A stretch of 64,000 bases of DNA from Erythrobacter sanguineus (GTDB lineage Bacteria; Pseudomonadota; Alphaproteobacteria; Sphingomonadales; Sphingomonadaceae). The stretch's first letter is position 1. Every line of letters begins with the position of its first letter. Made by a program: the position numbers and the translations under genes. The notes under the pieces were generated by a model. The model ran no database searches. It was not told the origin of the DNA and worked only from the letters and a program-made list of their open reading frames with translations. This document shows positions 8,189 to 16,683 of this stretch, piece by piece. The stretch is taken from contig NZ_FRDF01000011.1 in assembly GCF_900143235.1 (NCBI RefSeq), forward strand, positions 62,001 through 126,000, given 5' to 3'.

Positions 8189-9418
8189 TTAGCGTTTCGC
8201 TGCCTTGATCGGCACCACTTGCGAGCCCTCACAGAGCTGATCGAGGTAGTCGCTCCACCACTTCATCATTTTCACGCGCTCTTTCCAGTGAGCTCCGCGA
8301 TGATAGGCTGCGCGGACCTTGTCGCTGTCGCCGTGCGCAAGGGCGCGCTCAATTGCGTCGGGGCTCCACTTGCCGCTCTCGTTTAGCAAGGTGGAGGCCA
8401 TCGCGCGGAAGCCGTGGGCGGTCATTTCGTCGGTGGTGTAGCCTAGACGGCGCAAGCCAGCGTTGATCGTGTTATCGCTCATGGGACGCCTGCGGGTTCG
8501 AACTGACGGAAACACATAGCCAACCGGACCGGTCAGCCTATGGGCATCTTCTAGGATCGCAATGGCTTGGCTTGAGAGCGGGACGAGGTGATCCTTGCGC
8601 ATCTTCGTCTTGCTCGCCGGGATCGTCCATAAAGCGCCATCGAAGTCGATTTCGCTCCACTCGGCATGGCGAAGCTCGCCCGGCCTCACGAACACATGCG
8701 GAGCAAGCTGCATTGCCAATTTGGTGACAGGTTGACCTTCGTACCCATCGATAGCCCTGAGCAGCTCGCCAGCCTCGACGGGATCAAGAACCGCACCGTA
8801 GTGTGTCACGGTAGGGTTCATCAGCGCGCCTCTCAAGTCGCGCGTCGGATCGGACTTGAGGCGCGCTGTAGCAACCGCATAGCGGAACACTGAGCCTGCC
8901 AGTTGCAAGGTTCGCTTCGCGCTTTCCAGCTTGCCCTTACTCTCGATCCGGCGAACGGCTGTCAGGATGTCGGCAGGCTCGATGTCGGCGATGGGCAGAT
9001 TGCCAATCGAACTGTTGAGGACCGACAGTAGGTATTCGCAGCGCTTCGCCGTTGCGGGTGCCCAGGCTCGTGAGCCATCGTGTTTGCGCTTCTCGCAAAA
9101 TTCAGCGGCGATAGAAGCGAATGTATTCTCGGCACCAAGCTTCTTACGCGCCTTCTCACGCTGTTTCTCGCGCGAAGGGTCCTTTCCCTGCGCCAGAGCC
9201 TCGCGTGCAGCATCGCGCCTTCTACGGGCCTCTGCTAGCCCGATTTCCGGGTAGGTTCCGAGCCCCAGTTTCTTCTCGCGTCCATCAACGCGGTACTTCA
9301 TGCGCCACAATCTGCCGCCACTTGGCTGAACCAAAAGGAAGAGCCCTAGCGAATCGCCCAATTTGTAAGCTTTCGCCTTCGGTCTAGCCTTGCGAACGGC
9401 AACGTCTGTTAATGCCAT
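8189..9418 (-). CDS. tyrosine recombinase/integrase, P4 type (Arm-DNA-bind, DUF4102)
   Basis: 409-residue integrase. The N-terminal arm-binding domain is typical (MALTDVAVRKARPKAKAY, LGLGTYPEIGLAEARRRRD), followed by the SAM-like core-binding domain and the catalytic domain. Catalytic residues are visible: Arg in FVRPGELRHAEW, HGFR near the C-terminal third, the second His in ALAHGDSDKV and the nucleophile Tyr in VRAAYHR. All are present, so the enzyme looks intact. It reads away from tRNA-Gly, whose 3' end faces the gene 200 bases upstream. This is the standard arrangement of a P4-type integrase with its tRNA attachment site, so the element should extend leftward from here. Confidence 0.95.
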   Translation of the reverse strand: MALTDVAVRKARPKAKAYKLGDSLGLFLLVQPSGGRLWRMKYRVDGREKKLGLGTYPEIGLAEARRRRDAAREALAQGKDPSREKQREKARKKLGAENTFASIAAEFCEKRKHDGSRAWAPATAKRCEYLLSVLNSSIGNLPIADIEPADILTAVRRIESKGKLESAKRTLQLAGSVFRYAVATARLKSDPTRDLRGALMNPTVTHYGAVLDPVEAGELLRAIDGYEGQPVTKLAMQLAPHVFVRPGELRHAEWSEIDFDGALWTIPASKTKMRKDHLVPLSSQAIAILEDAHRLTGPVGYVFPSVRTRRRPMSDNTINAGLRRLGYTTDEMTAHGFRAMASTLLNESGKWSPDAIERALAHGDSDKVRAAYHRGAHWKERVKMMKWWSDYLDQLCEGSQVVPIKAAKR

Positions 9419-9441
9419 ATTTTCAGACCTTTACCCGGTGC

Positions 9442-9506
9442 GTGGCCCCCAGTTTGGGGGCCACTCGAATTGGCGGAAACCTGTGTGGCCCCCAATGTGG
9501 CCCCCA
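9442..9506. repeat. four copies of GTGGCCCCCA before the integrase gene
   Basis: GTGGCCCCCA occurs at 9442-9451, in inverted form at 9455-9464 (together a perfect palindrome with spacer GTT), and as a tandem at 9485-9494 and 9497-9506. All copies lie between the integrase start (9418) and the tRNA-Gly 3' end (9621). Regularly repeated decamers here fit arm-type integrase sites or operators controlling the integrase; which one is an inference. Confidence 0.7.
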
Positions 9507-9620
9507 AATCAGCGAGATTTGGCGGGACTAAGCGGGCAAATGCAGGACAAACGAACGCCAGAAGCCCTATGGTTTCCAAGGGTTTTATAGCGTTTCCGGG
9601 ATGTTTTGGGAAGGCGGCGC

Positions 9621-9694
9621 TGGAGCGGGTGAAGGGAATCGAACCCTCGTCGTCAGCTTGGGAAGCTGCTGCTCTACCATTGAGCTACACCCGC
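9621..9694 (-). tRNA. tRNA-Gly (anticodon CCC), CCA encoded
   Basis: Reading leftward, acceptor GCGGGTG pairs perfectly with CACCCGC, the D arm is GCTC-AATGGTA-GAGC, the anticodon loop is TTCCCAA (anticodon CCC, bases 9662-9660) and the T arm is GAGGG-TTCGATT-CCCTT. The genome encodes the discriminator and CCA (TCCA at the 3' end). The first anticodon-stem pair is a G-A mismatch; otherwise the cloverleaf is complete. Its 3' half faces the integrase gene and is the likely attachment site. Confidence 0.95.
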
Positions 9695-9880
9695 AATTCT
9701 GGGTTTGATGTCACCAGATGCGCGTTCTTGACAGTGCCGTTGAGTGGCATCCGCAAAGCGGGCGCTGTTTGCAACGCGGGCTGCGGGCGGTCAACGGATT
9801 TTTTGGGTCCGCAGGCACCATTGCGCTTGCAACCGGCACCCTGTCCGCACCCAGTTTAGACGGGCCGCTCAGGCAGCCGT

Positions 9881-11860
9881 TCAGGCGGGTAAGGCGAGGT
9901 GCTTCGCGCCGAAGACCGATTGCCAGCTCTCGATCTCTTCGACCACCGCCTCATCAAGCGCGTGCATCAGGTCTGCGGCGGCGGCATAGGTCAAGCCGCT
10001 TTCCGCTCCAGCCAGCAGCAACGTGATGCGGGCCTCGATTTCGCGCAGCTTTTCCGCCGCCACCCGCGAGATCGCGCCGAAGCGCTCGAAATCACCGAAA
10101 TAGCGGATCCCCGCAAGGTTCGCGCCGAGCGTCGGGAAGGCGACACCGAGGAAGGTGAACAGCGGCGAAAGCTCGGCGGCCAGCGCCTTGGGCAGGAATC
10201 CGGCAACCCCGGCGAACTTCAGCAACAGATAGGCCAGCACCGATACTACCGCGAGCACGAAGCATGCGCCCGCCGCCCGGTCGAGCCGGTGATGCACCTT
10301 CTCCAGCCGGTGCGCCTTGGCCTCATGATAGGCGCGCTGGGTGACGACGTGCGGCAACGCCACACCGGTCAGGGCGGCGCGCAGATAGGCGCGGGTTAGG
10401 CGCGCGCGTGGCAGGCCCACCGCCCGAAGGGCGTGGCGGGCGAAATGCTCGGGCCATTCGCCGCCTGCCTGGCCCCCGCCGGTTCTGGGCCAGCGACCCG
10501 TCGGACGCGAGACGCCGAGCAGCAGCAAGCCGGGCGCATGCCGCAGGTATTCGGCAACGCGCCGCAATTCGAACCAGCGCCGGTGCCAGCCGCGCCGCGA
10601 ACCTGCGGCTGTCAAGCCAAGGATCCCGACCAGCAGCAGCAGCTCGACCGTGGCAAAGATCCACTTGAGCTCCCCCAGACCTGCCGGAAGGAACGCCAGC
10701 CCGATGATCACCGCCAGCGCCGCCAGCACGAAGTTCACGCACATCCCGCTGCGATAGGCATCGGCCAGACGACTGGCGATGCCATCGGCCCAGGCGAACA
10801 TCGGCAGCACTTCGCCGCTCAGCCGCGCCGTCACCCGTTGATCACCGCCGGGCATGGCCGCAGCCGCCTGCACCAGACCCGTCGCGCTGCCATCGGCAAT
10901 CGCTGCGGGTGCCTCGTAATCGACCCGAAGCGAACCAAACGCGCCGCCCGCGCCGCCGAACAGCCGCTCGATCCGCCGATACAGCCCGAAGCCGCGGGAA
11001 CTGCGCGGACGCCACGCCTCACGTTCGAGCTGCGCCGGGCTCCAGCCTTCCACCACCACCGCAGCCCGGATGATCGCTTCGAGCCGGGCAAGGTCAGGCG
11101 CACTGCCATCAGCCTCGTCACCGGGCTGGAAAAGCTCTTCTGGGCGGGTCAGGATCGACCAGCGTCCCGGTGCGCCGGGATCAACCAGCAGCACCGGCGT
11201 GCCCATCGCCAGCGCGGTGGCGACGGTATGGCCGGTACCGCCGGCCAGATTGGCGATCTTCCCGTCCCACACGGCGACGACAAGATCGGTGCGTTCGATC
11301 ATGACCCGCCCCGCCAGCGCAACATTGCCTGAGACAAGCGCTTCAAAGGTGCGGGCAGCCGCGCGGTCGTCCGGATCGGCTAGCATGGCCAGCAACAGCG
11401 CCTCGACCTCGGCATCGCGGTCGGCCAGTTCGAACATGTCCGCCTGCGCGGTGATCGCCCGGATCGCGGCGGCGCGCGCTTCTGCCTCGCGGTCGGCGGC
11501 GGGATCTCCGCGGCACAGTGCTGCGGCATCGGCAGGGGTCGGTGGATGGGCGTTGATCGCAAGGTTGAGGTCAGCGCCGAAGGGCAGCGGCACCACCAGC
11601 TGCCAGCCCCGCGCCAGCGCCAGCTCGGCAGCGACCTGATCGGTGCCATCCACCAGCAGGCTGTGCAACCGCAGCGGCGCGTGCGTTCCGGGAAGGCCTG
11701 CCGCGATCCCGTCGATCCGCGCAAACAGATCCGCCAGCGCGGTGGCGATCGCCTCGCCATGGGCAGAAAACGACGGATTGGTGGCCCGATGGCCGGTGAT
11801 GCCCAGCGCAAGAAAAGGCTGCCAGTCAGCTGCGAGGTTCACGGAAGGCAAGGGGGGCAT
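9881..11860 (-). CDS. SLOG-like nucleotide-sensor domain fused to two SLATT-like 2TM modules
   Basis: 659 residues. The N-terminal about 260 residues look like a Rossmannoid SLOG/lysine-decarboxylase-type fold: LALGITGHRATNPSF near residue 17, a second segment DLVVAVWDGKIANLAGGTGH and ALAMGTPVLLVDPGAPGRW. The C-terminal half has two pairs of membrane helices (FVLAALAVIIGLAFL and IFATVELLLLVGILGL; CFVLAVVSVLAYLLL and LFTFLGVAFPTLGANLAG). Each pair neighbours a charged amphipathic helix (RRWFELRRVAEYLRHAP; FGAISRVAAEKLREIEARI), as in SLATT domains. SLOG proteins sense or make nucleotide ligands and SLATT proteins are thought to be pore-forming effectors, so a nucleotide-gated membrane effector is the working idea. 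It is transcribed away from a secreted-protease gene. Confidence 0.6.
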   Translation of the reverse strand: MPPLPSVNLAADWQPFLALGITGHRATNPSFSAHGEAIATALADLFARIDGIAAGLPGTHAPLRLHSLLVDGTDQVAAELALARGWQLVVPLPFGADLNLAINAHPPTPADAAALCRGDPAADREAEARAAAIRAITAQADMFELADRDAEVEALLLAMLADPDDRAAARTFEALVSGNVALAGRVMIERTDLVVAVWDGKIANLAGGTGHTVATALAMGTPVLLVDPGAPGRWSILTRPEELFQPGDEADGSAPDLARLEAIIRAAVVVEGWSPAQLEREAWRPRSSRGFGLYRRIERLFGGAGGAFGSLRVDYEAPAAIADGSATGLVQAAAAMPGGDQRVTARLSGEVLPMFAWADGIASRLADAYRSGMCVNFVLAALAVIIGLAFLPAGLGELKWIFATVELLLLVGILGLTAAGSRRGWHRRWFELRRVAEYLRHAPGLLLLGVSRPTGRWPRTGGGQAGGEWPEHFARHALRAVGLPRARLTRAYLRAALTGVALPHVVTQRAYHEAKAHRLEKVHHRLDRAAGACFVLAVVSVLAYLLLKFAGVAGFLPKALAAELSPLFTFLGVAFPTLGANLAGIRYFGDFERFGAISRVAAEKLREIEARITLLLAGAESGLTYAAAADLMHALDEAVVEEIESWQSVFGAKHLALPA

Positions 11861-12013
11861 GGGCTGGCTGTCTCTCCTTGCCGGTCAGGCCGTGTCGGGG
11901 CCGACCTTAACGCCTAGTCTTGCAGGCTTACAAGGGGCGATCCGCACCATGCCCGGTTTGACCATGAACGCGGTAAAGCGCATTGTCATCGCGGGGAAGC
12001 GGGAGGATGCGCG

Positions 12014-14155
12014 GTGGTGAAAGGGATTGCGATAGTGGTGGGGGCGTTGCTTGCTCTGGCGGCGGCATCGGTGCGGGCTCAGGTGCCGCACGAATATCCC
12101 TCGGGAACTCTCGCCTGGACGCGCGCGGATCCCGACAAGCCGGTGGAACTGGACGCGCGCGAAGCAGCCGAGGCCGCGCAGGCTGAAATCGCCTGTAATG
12201 CCGGAGACCTCGCCGGATGCGCTGCGCTGGGCCGCGCTTTCCGCGATGGCGCAGGCAGGCCGCAAAACCGCCCGGTGGCCGAATTACTATTTCGCCAGGC
12301 TTGTGATGGTGCCGAGGCGACGGGCTGTTTCGCGTTGGGCGCGCAATTGCGCAAACTGGAAGACCCGGACGCACAAGATGAGGGGCTGATCATGCTGCAG
12401 CGCAGCTGCACTCTCGGCTCGGCAGAGGCGTGCGAGGCGGCAGCAGCCATCATCAGCGCCGTAAACGCGCGGGCCGACGAACGGCGCCAGCTGGAAGGCG
12501 AGTGCCGGGCCGGGCTCACCGAATCCTGCAAGCGGCTCCTGTTCGAGCATATCGGCGAGGAAGGCGAACTGACGCCCGAGGTGCGCGATGTACTCGATGA
12601 TGGCTGCCGCACAGGCTCTGCCCAGTCATGCCAGCGATTGGGCGAAGCGGCGTTCATCGAAGGCAGCGGCTCGCCCGAAAACCGGATCGCGGCGCTGACG
12701 CTGTTCGATCGCGCCTGCGAACGCGATTCCTTCTACTGCTTCTTGCCGACGCAGATCCGCGCGCGGCCCACGCTGGCTGAAAATTGCGAGCGCGGAGTGA
12801 TGGCCGATTGCATCGCTCTGGGGCAGCTCTATTCCGCAGAGTTCTCGCTGCTCTATTCTCCGGCAGAAGCCATGATGCTGCTCGGAAAAGCCTGCGAGGC
12901 GGGCGAGACCGAGGTCTGCCGCGATGCGGCATCAATGGCGCTCTATCAGATCTCCCCTCCGGCGGAGACGCGGGCGGAAGAGTGGTACGCGACCGGCTGT
13001 GCGGACGGCATCGAAGCCGATTGCGTGGTCCTCGGCCGGCGCCTGACCGATGAAACCCGCCCGTCGGCGGAACGGACGCGCGGCTATGCCTTGCTTGCCG
13101 GTGTTTGCGAAATCGGGTTTGGCAAGGTCTGTGACGATCTCTACCAGCGCGCCGGAACCGATCCCGAGGCGCCGCTGCTGATCGCCGACAACCGCTTCGG
13201 CCCGCCGACAGCGCCGACCGACGGGGCCGAGGAGGCCCGCCGGGTGGCGGCAGCGCTCGCCGAGGAGGCGGCCGCCGCGCAATTTGATCCTTGCACACGC
13301 ACCGCGGTGACTTTCCGCGGCGTAGTCTATCTCGACACGATCTGTGATCCGGTGGAGCGGATCGTCATCGGCTACCGGCTGCGTCCTGGGCAAGCGCCGT
13401 GGCAGGCGCTGCTGTGGCGACCCGCGCGAATGGGCGAGCTTGATGTCGCACCCGGCAAGCGCGTGGCCTGCGGCGGCTCGCTGATCGCCTCGGGCTGGAT
13501 CCTCACCGCTGCCCATTGCATCGTCGACAAGAATCGCAAGTCCACACTCGAGCGTGGACACCGCATCCGGCTGGGGGTCTATAATCCGCAGGCCGACGAA
13601 GGGGTCAGCTATCCGATTCTGGGTGCCATCGCGCACCCCCGCTACCATGAGAAAAGCCGCGCCTTCGATATTGCGCTGATCCGCTATGATCCGCGCGCCG
13701 GGAAAAAAGGGGCTGCGACCAATTCCATCGCCCGCATCCGGATTGATCCGCTGCCGCTCGACGAGCGCGAGATCAAGGACGGGATGCCGGTCTACACCTA
13801 TGGCTGGGGCCTGACCTCATACAGAGGGCAATCGAGCGATCACCTGCGCGGCGCGAGGATGCAGCTGGAAGATCCCGAGGTCTGCACGGACCGGACCGAG
13901 TTCCGGGGTCGGTTGCTTCAGGATGCCGTACTGTGTGCCGGGGCGCCCGATAAATCACAGGCCTGCGATGGCGACAGCGGCGGACCGCTGATCACCTATG
14001 GCGACGGACGCAATATTCCAACGGTTATCGGGGTGGTCAGCGCAGGCGAGAAATGCGGATCGACCGGCGTACCCAGCCGCTATACCAGGGTCGCCAAGGT
14101 GCGCAGCTGGATCGACGACGTGCTGGCTGGCCGCCTTAGCGTGCCGCGTCTCTAG
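12014..14155 (+). CDS. secreted Sel1-like-repeat protein with C-terminal trypsin-like (S1) zymogen domain
   Basis: 713 residues with a signal peptide (GIAIVVGALLALAAASVRAQ). Residues about 55-390 hold many Cys-containing helical repeats of Sel1/Hcp type (DLAGCAALGRAFRDGAG, GAEATGCFALGAQL, GSAQSCQRLGEAAF). The S1 peptidase domain covers about 440-700: His in LTAAHC, Asp in FDIALIRYD, Ser in CDGDSGGP. RIVIGYRLRPGQAPWQ resembles the RIVGG activation site of trypsin, so cleavage after Arg would free the new N-terminal Ile; it is probably a zymogen. The residue six before the catalytic Ser is Gln rather than Asp, so strict trypsin specificity is unlikely. A GTG start at 12014 follows GGGAGGA. A periplasmic or cell-surface protease is expected. 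Confidence 0.85.
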   Translation: MVKGIAIVVGALLALAAASVRAQVPHEYPSGTLAWTRADPDKPVELDAREAAEAAQAEIACNAGDLAGCAALGRAFRDGAGRPQNRPVAELLFRQACDGAEATGCFALGAQLRKLEDPDAQDEGLIMLQRSCTLGSAEACEAAAAIISAVNARADERRQLEGECRAGLTESCKRLLFEHIGEEGELTPEVRDVLDDGCRTGSAQSCQRLGEAAFIEGSGSPENRIAALTLFDRACERDSFYCFLPTQIRARPTLAENCERGVMADCIALGQLYSAEFSLLYSPAEAMMLLGKACEAGETEVCRDAASMALYQISPPAETRAEEWYATGCADGIEADCVVLGRRLTDETRPSAERTRGYALLAGVCEIGFGKVCDDLYQRAGTDPEAPLLIADNRFGPPTAPTDGAEEARRVAAALAEEAAAAQFDPCTRTAVTFRGVVYLDTICDPVERIVIGYRLRPGQAPWQALLWRPARMGELDVAPGKRVACGGSLIASGWILTAAHCIVDKNRKSTLERGHRIRLGVYNPQADEGVSYPILGAIAHPRYHEKSRAFDIALIRYDPRAGKKGAATNSIARIRIDPLPLDEREIKDGMPVYTYGWGLTSYRGQSSDHLRGARMQLEDPEVCTDRTEFRGRLLQDAVLCAGAPDKSQACDGDSGGPLITYGDGRNIPTVIGVVSAGEKCGSTGVPSRYTRVAKVRSWIDDVLAGRLSVPRL

Positions 14156-14222
14156 TCAGGCCGGCCCGGCAGCAGTGCCGGGCCGCACCCGCAGGAGATA
14201 GCTATTCGACAAAGCCTTCGGC

Positions 14223-14459
14223 TTACTGTGCCGACGGCAAAATCGGATTGGTGTTGGTTTCGGTGCCTTCCGCGGCAGCCGCAGCAGCGTCGAGCGCGGC
14301 GGCGTCATCGTCCGTCATTTCCTCTTCCCCGCCGATGTCCTCGACAGGTGCGGCCTCGGTTGCCTCAGCCGGGGCTTCTTCGGCCGGAGCCTCGCCCCCG
14401 CAGGCAGCCAGCGTCAAGGCAGCGCCGGCGATAACTCCGAAGGTCACGATCTTCTTCAT
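14223..14459 (-). CDS. small acidic lipoprotein
   Basis: 78 residues. The lipoprotein signal MKKIVTFGVIAGAALTLAAC has a clear lipobox (LAAC), so the mature protein is anchored to a membrane by its Cys. The rest is low-complexity Ala/Glu/Asp/Thr (EEAPAEATEAAPVEDIGG) with no recognisable domain. Start ATG 14459 is chosen because it gives the signal peptide and follows GGGGAA; an upstream in-frame ATG would overlap the TIR gene. It follows the TIR-domain gene on the same strand with a 44-base gap, so co-transcription is possible. Function unknown. Confidence 0.75.
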   Translation of the reverse strand: MKKIVTFGVIAGAALTLAACGGEAPAEEAPAEATEAAPVEDIGGEEEMTDDDAAALDAAAAAAEGTETNTNPILPSAQ

Positions 14460-14503
14460 GTGCAATTCCCCGTTTGTCTGCCCTCCATGGGCCACATGGT
14501 CTA

Positions 14504-16510
14504 TCACGAGGAGAGCTGCGAAAGCAATTCCTCAAGCGCGGGCTCGCCGCGCAAGGGATCGAGCAATGGATCGTTGGGCGCGAACAATACGCCCGGATCG
14601 CCCGAGGCATAGGCCCTTGCAACCCGTGCTAGGGCGGCCTGCACCTCGCCGCGCTGCGCCAGCACCTGCGCCTGCTGGTACAGGGCAGCATCGCCATATT
14701 GCTCGATAATCGCTGCGAAAGCAGCGTCCGCCGCCGCGCGATCGCCCAGCCTGTGCAAGGCGATTGCCGAGGCAGTCAGCGTGTAGATCGGTATCCGCTC
14801 CGCTTTCGCAGCGGCCAGCGCGCCTGCGGCATCGCCCTGCATCAGCCGCGCATTGGCAATCGCGAAATGGGCGCTTACGAGACTGGGATTGAGTTCGAGC
14901 GCGCGCTCCATGCGGGCGATCACCTTGGGATAATCTCTCGCAAACAGCGCGATATAGCCCGCCGAACGGAACGCGCGGGCATTGAGCGGGTCGAGCACAA
15001 TGACCTGTTCGATCATGCGGGTCGCCGTGTCCTGCTGCTCACCATAGGCATAGAAGGTCGCGATCTGGCGCAGCGCATCGGCATCGCCGGGCGCGAGCTT
15101 TTCCGCCGCCTGATAATGCGGCATCGCCTCGGCGCGTTTGAGCTGACCGTTATTGAGCGCGAAACCGAGCGCCAGATGACTTTGGGCCAGCCGTTCTTCC
15201 AGCGTGATGGCGCGCTCGGCAGCAGTGATCGCTGCCGCATAGAGCTCACGCGCCTCGGCGGCATCATTGGTGGCGTTGGCAATGCCCGACAGCATGGTCG
15301 CGCGCATTGCATGGGCCGCGGCGTATTCCGGATCGGCCGCAATCGCCGCATCGAACTGGATCAGCGCGCGCCGGTCGCTCTCCACCCCGGCAGACAGGTC
15401 ATACAGCGCATGGCCGCGCAGGAATGCCTCGAAGGCTGCCACATTTGCGGTGCCGCCAACGGCCTGCTGCGCGACAAGGCTGCTGTGCGCCTCGGTTTCG
15501 CCAACGGTCTGCGCCACCAGCGACAGGGCGACCGTCTCGGCTATTTCCGATTGCAGGGCGAACACATCTTCCAGCGGCCGGTCATAGGTTTCCGCCCAGC
15601 GCACCATCCCGCCATTGATTTCGACCAGTTCGGCCGAGACCCGCATCTGCATCTCGTCGCGCTGGACGCTGCCGCGCAGGATGTGATCCACCCCAAGCGT
15701 ACGGCCGATCGCGAAATCATCCTCGCCCCCGATCATGCCGGACGACGTGGGTGCGGCCACTCTGAGCCGCGGATTGCGCACCAGCACCGCGCGCAGTTCG
15801 TTGGACAATCCGTTGGAAAACCAGGCCTTGCCGACATCGCCCGTCAGGTTGGCAAAGGGCAGCACCACCATCGAAATGGCCTGCGCCGAACCTGTGCCCA
15901 GCAGGCCGGATTGCCACGCCCCCAGCAGTGCGGCACCGCCAGCAAGGCCCGCGCCGCCGATCATCACCGCCCGGCGCGAAAGCGCGGAACCCGAAGGTGA
16001 TGCCAGTGTCGCAGCCAGTGTCGGGGCAGCAATCGCCTCGGACGATCCGGCTGCGGGCGCGGCCTGCCCCGCTTTGGTCCTGACCGCGGCCAGAACTCGT
16101 TCGGCCTGCGCATCGCCCGGATCACCCGACCAGCCCGCAATGTCGAGCAACTGGAACTGGCGAAAGCCGAGCGGGGCCATGGTGCCATCGAGCGACAGCG
16201 GCACCAGACAGCCGCGCTCGCGCCCGCGCTGTGCCTCGTCACGCACCCAGTGCGAAGCGACCGCGGTCCGCGACCACAGCACCACCACGCAAGCAGCCGA
16301 TTCGAGCGCGGTTTCGGTGGTCGCCAGATAATTCTCGCCGCCTTCGAGCCGCCCGTCCCACCACACGTCGAAACCGGCGCCCTCAAGCAGCGCGATAACC
16401 GGGCGCGCGTGTTCAATATCGCCGCGCGAATAACTCAGGAAGATCGGGGGACGGCGCCCTGCGATGGCATCGCTGCTGTCCGTCGCCATTGTTCCATCCC
16501 CGTGTTCCAT
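14504..16510 (-). CDS. TIR domain / membrane helix / TolB-like / TPR protein
   Basis: 668 residues (661 if the second ATG at 16489 is used). The TIR domain is at about 20-130: FLSYSRGDIEHARPVIALLE, WWDGRLEGGENYLATTETAL, CVVVLWSRTAVASHWVRDEA; the Glu in TTETALESA is the candidate NADase catalytic residue. A single membrane helix follows near 180-200 (AVMIGGAGLAGGAALLGAW), then a TolB-N/adenylate-cyclase-associated domain (ISMVVLPFANLTGD, HILRGSVQ, RWAETYDRPLEDVFALQ) and TPR repeats to the end (EYAAAHAMRATMLSG, ALELNPSLVSAHFAIANARL). The TIR would be cytoplasmic and the TolB/TPR part periplasmic, by the positive-inside pattern RRAVMIGG. This architecture is common in sphingomonads, with unproven function; stress sensing or defence are both possible. 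Confidence 0.85.
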   Translation of the reverse strand: MEHGDGTMATDSSDAIAGRRPPIFLSYSRGDIEHARPVIALLEGAGFDVWWDGRLEGGENYLATTETALESAACVVVLWSRTAVASHWVRDEAQRGRERGCLVPLSLDGTMAPLGFRQFQLLDIAGWSGDPGDAQAERVLAAVRTKAGQAAPAAGSSEAIAAPTLAATLASPSGSALSRRAVMIGGAGLAGGAALLGAWQSGLLGTGSAQAISMVVLPFANLTGDVGKAWFSNGLSNELRAVLVRNPRLRVAAPTSSGMIGGEDDFAIGRTLGVDHILRGSVQRDEMQMRVSAELVEINGGMVRWAETYDRPLEDVFALQSEIAETVALSLVAQTVGETEAHSSLVAQQAVGGTANVAAFEAFLRGHALYDLSAGVESDRRALIQFDAAIAADPEYAAAHAMRATMLSGIANATNDAAEARELYAAAITAAERAITLEERLAQSHLALGFALNNGQLKRAEAMPHYQAAEKLAPGDADALRQIATFYAYGEQQDTATRMIEQVIVLDPLNARAFRSAGYIALFARDYPKVIARMERALELNPSLVSAHFAIANARLMQGDAAGALAAAKAERIPIYTLTASAIALHRLGDRAAADAAFAAIIEQYGDAALYQQAQVLAQRGEVQAALARVARAYASGDPGVLFAPNDPLLDPLRGEPALEELLSQLSS

Positions 16511-16683
16511 CCCGCCTTGCTACATCGAAACCCGCGGCCTCGCAAAGCAATCACGTGTTCCGCCATGCGCAAAATCGCCTTGTGCTGGTGGGCGGGGATT
16601 CTTCCGGGCGTTCCGGCCGGGCTTGCACTGGCTGGCGCGCCGCGCCAGTGTCGCGGCAGACCACAGACAGGGGAGCGGCGGCG

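Noticed and set aside
9881..16510. Single defence operon
   Set aside because: The genes alternate strands, so they cannot be one transcript. Only the cluster as a neighbourhood is reported.
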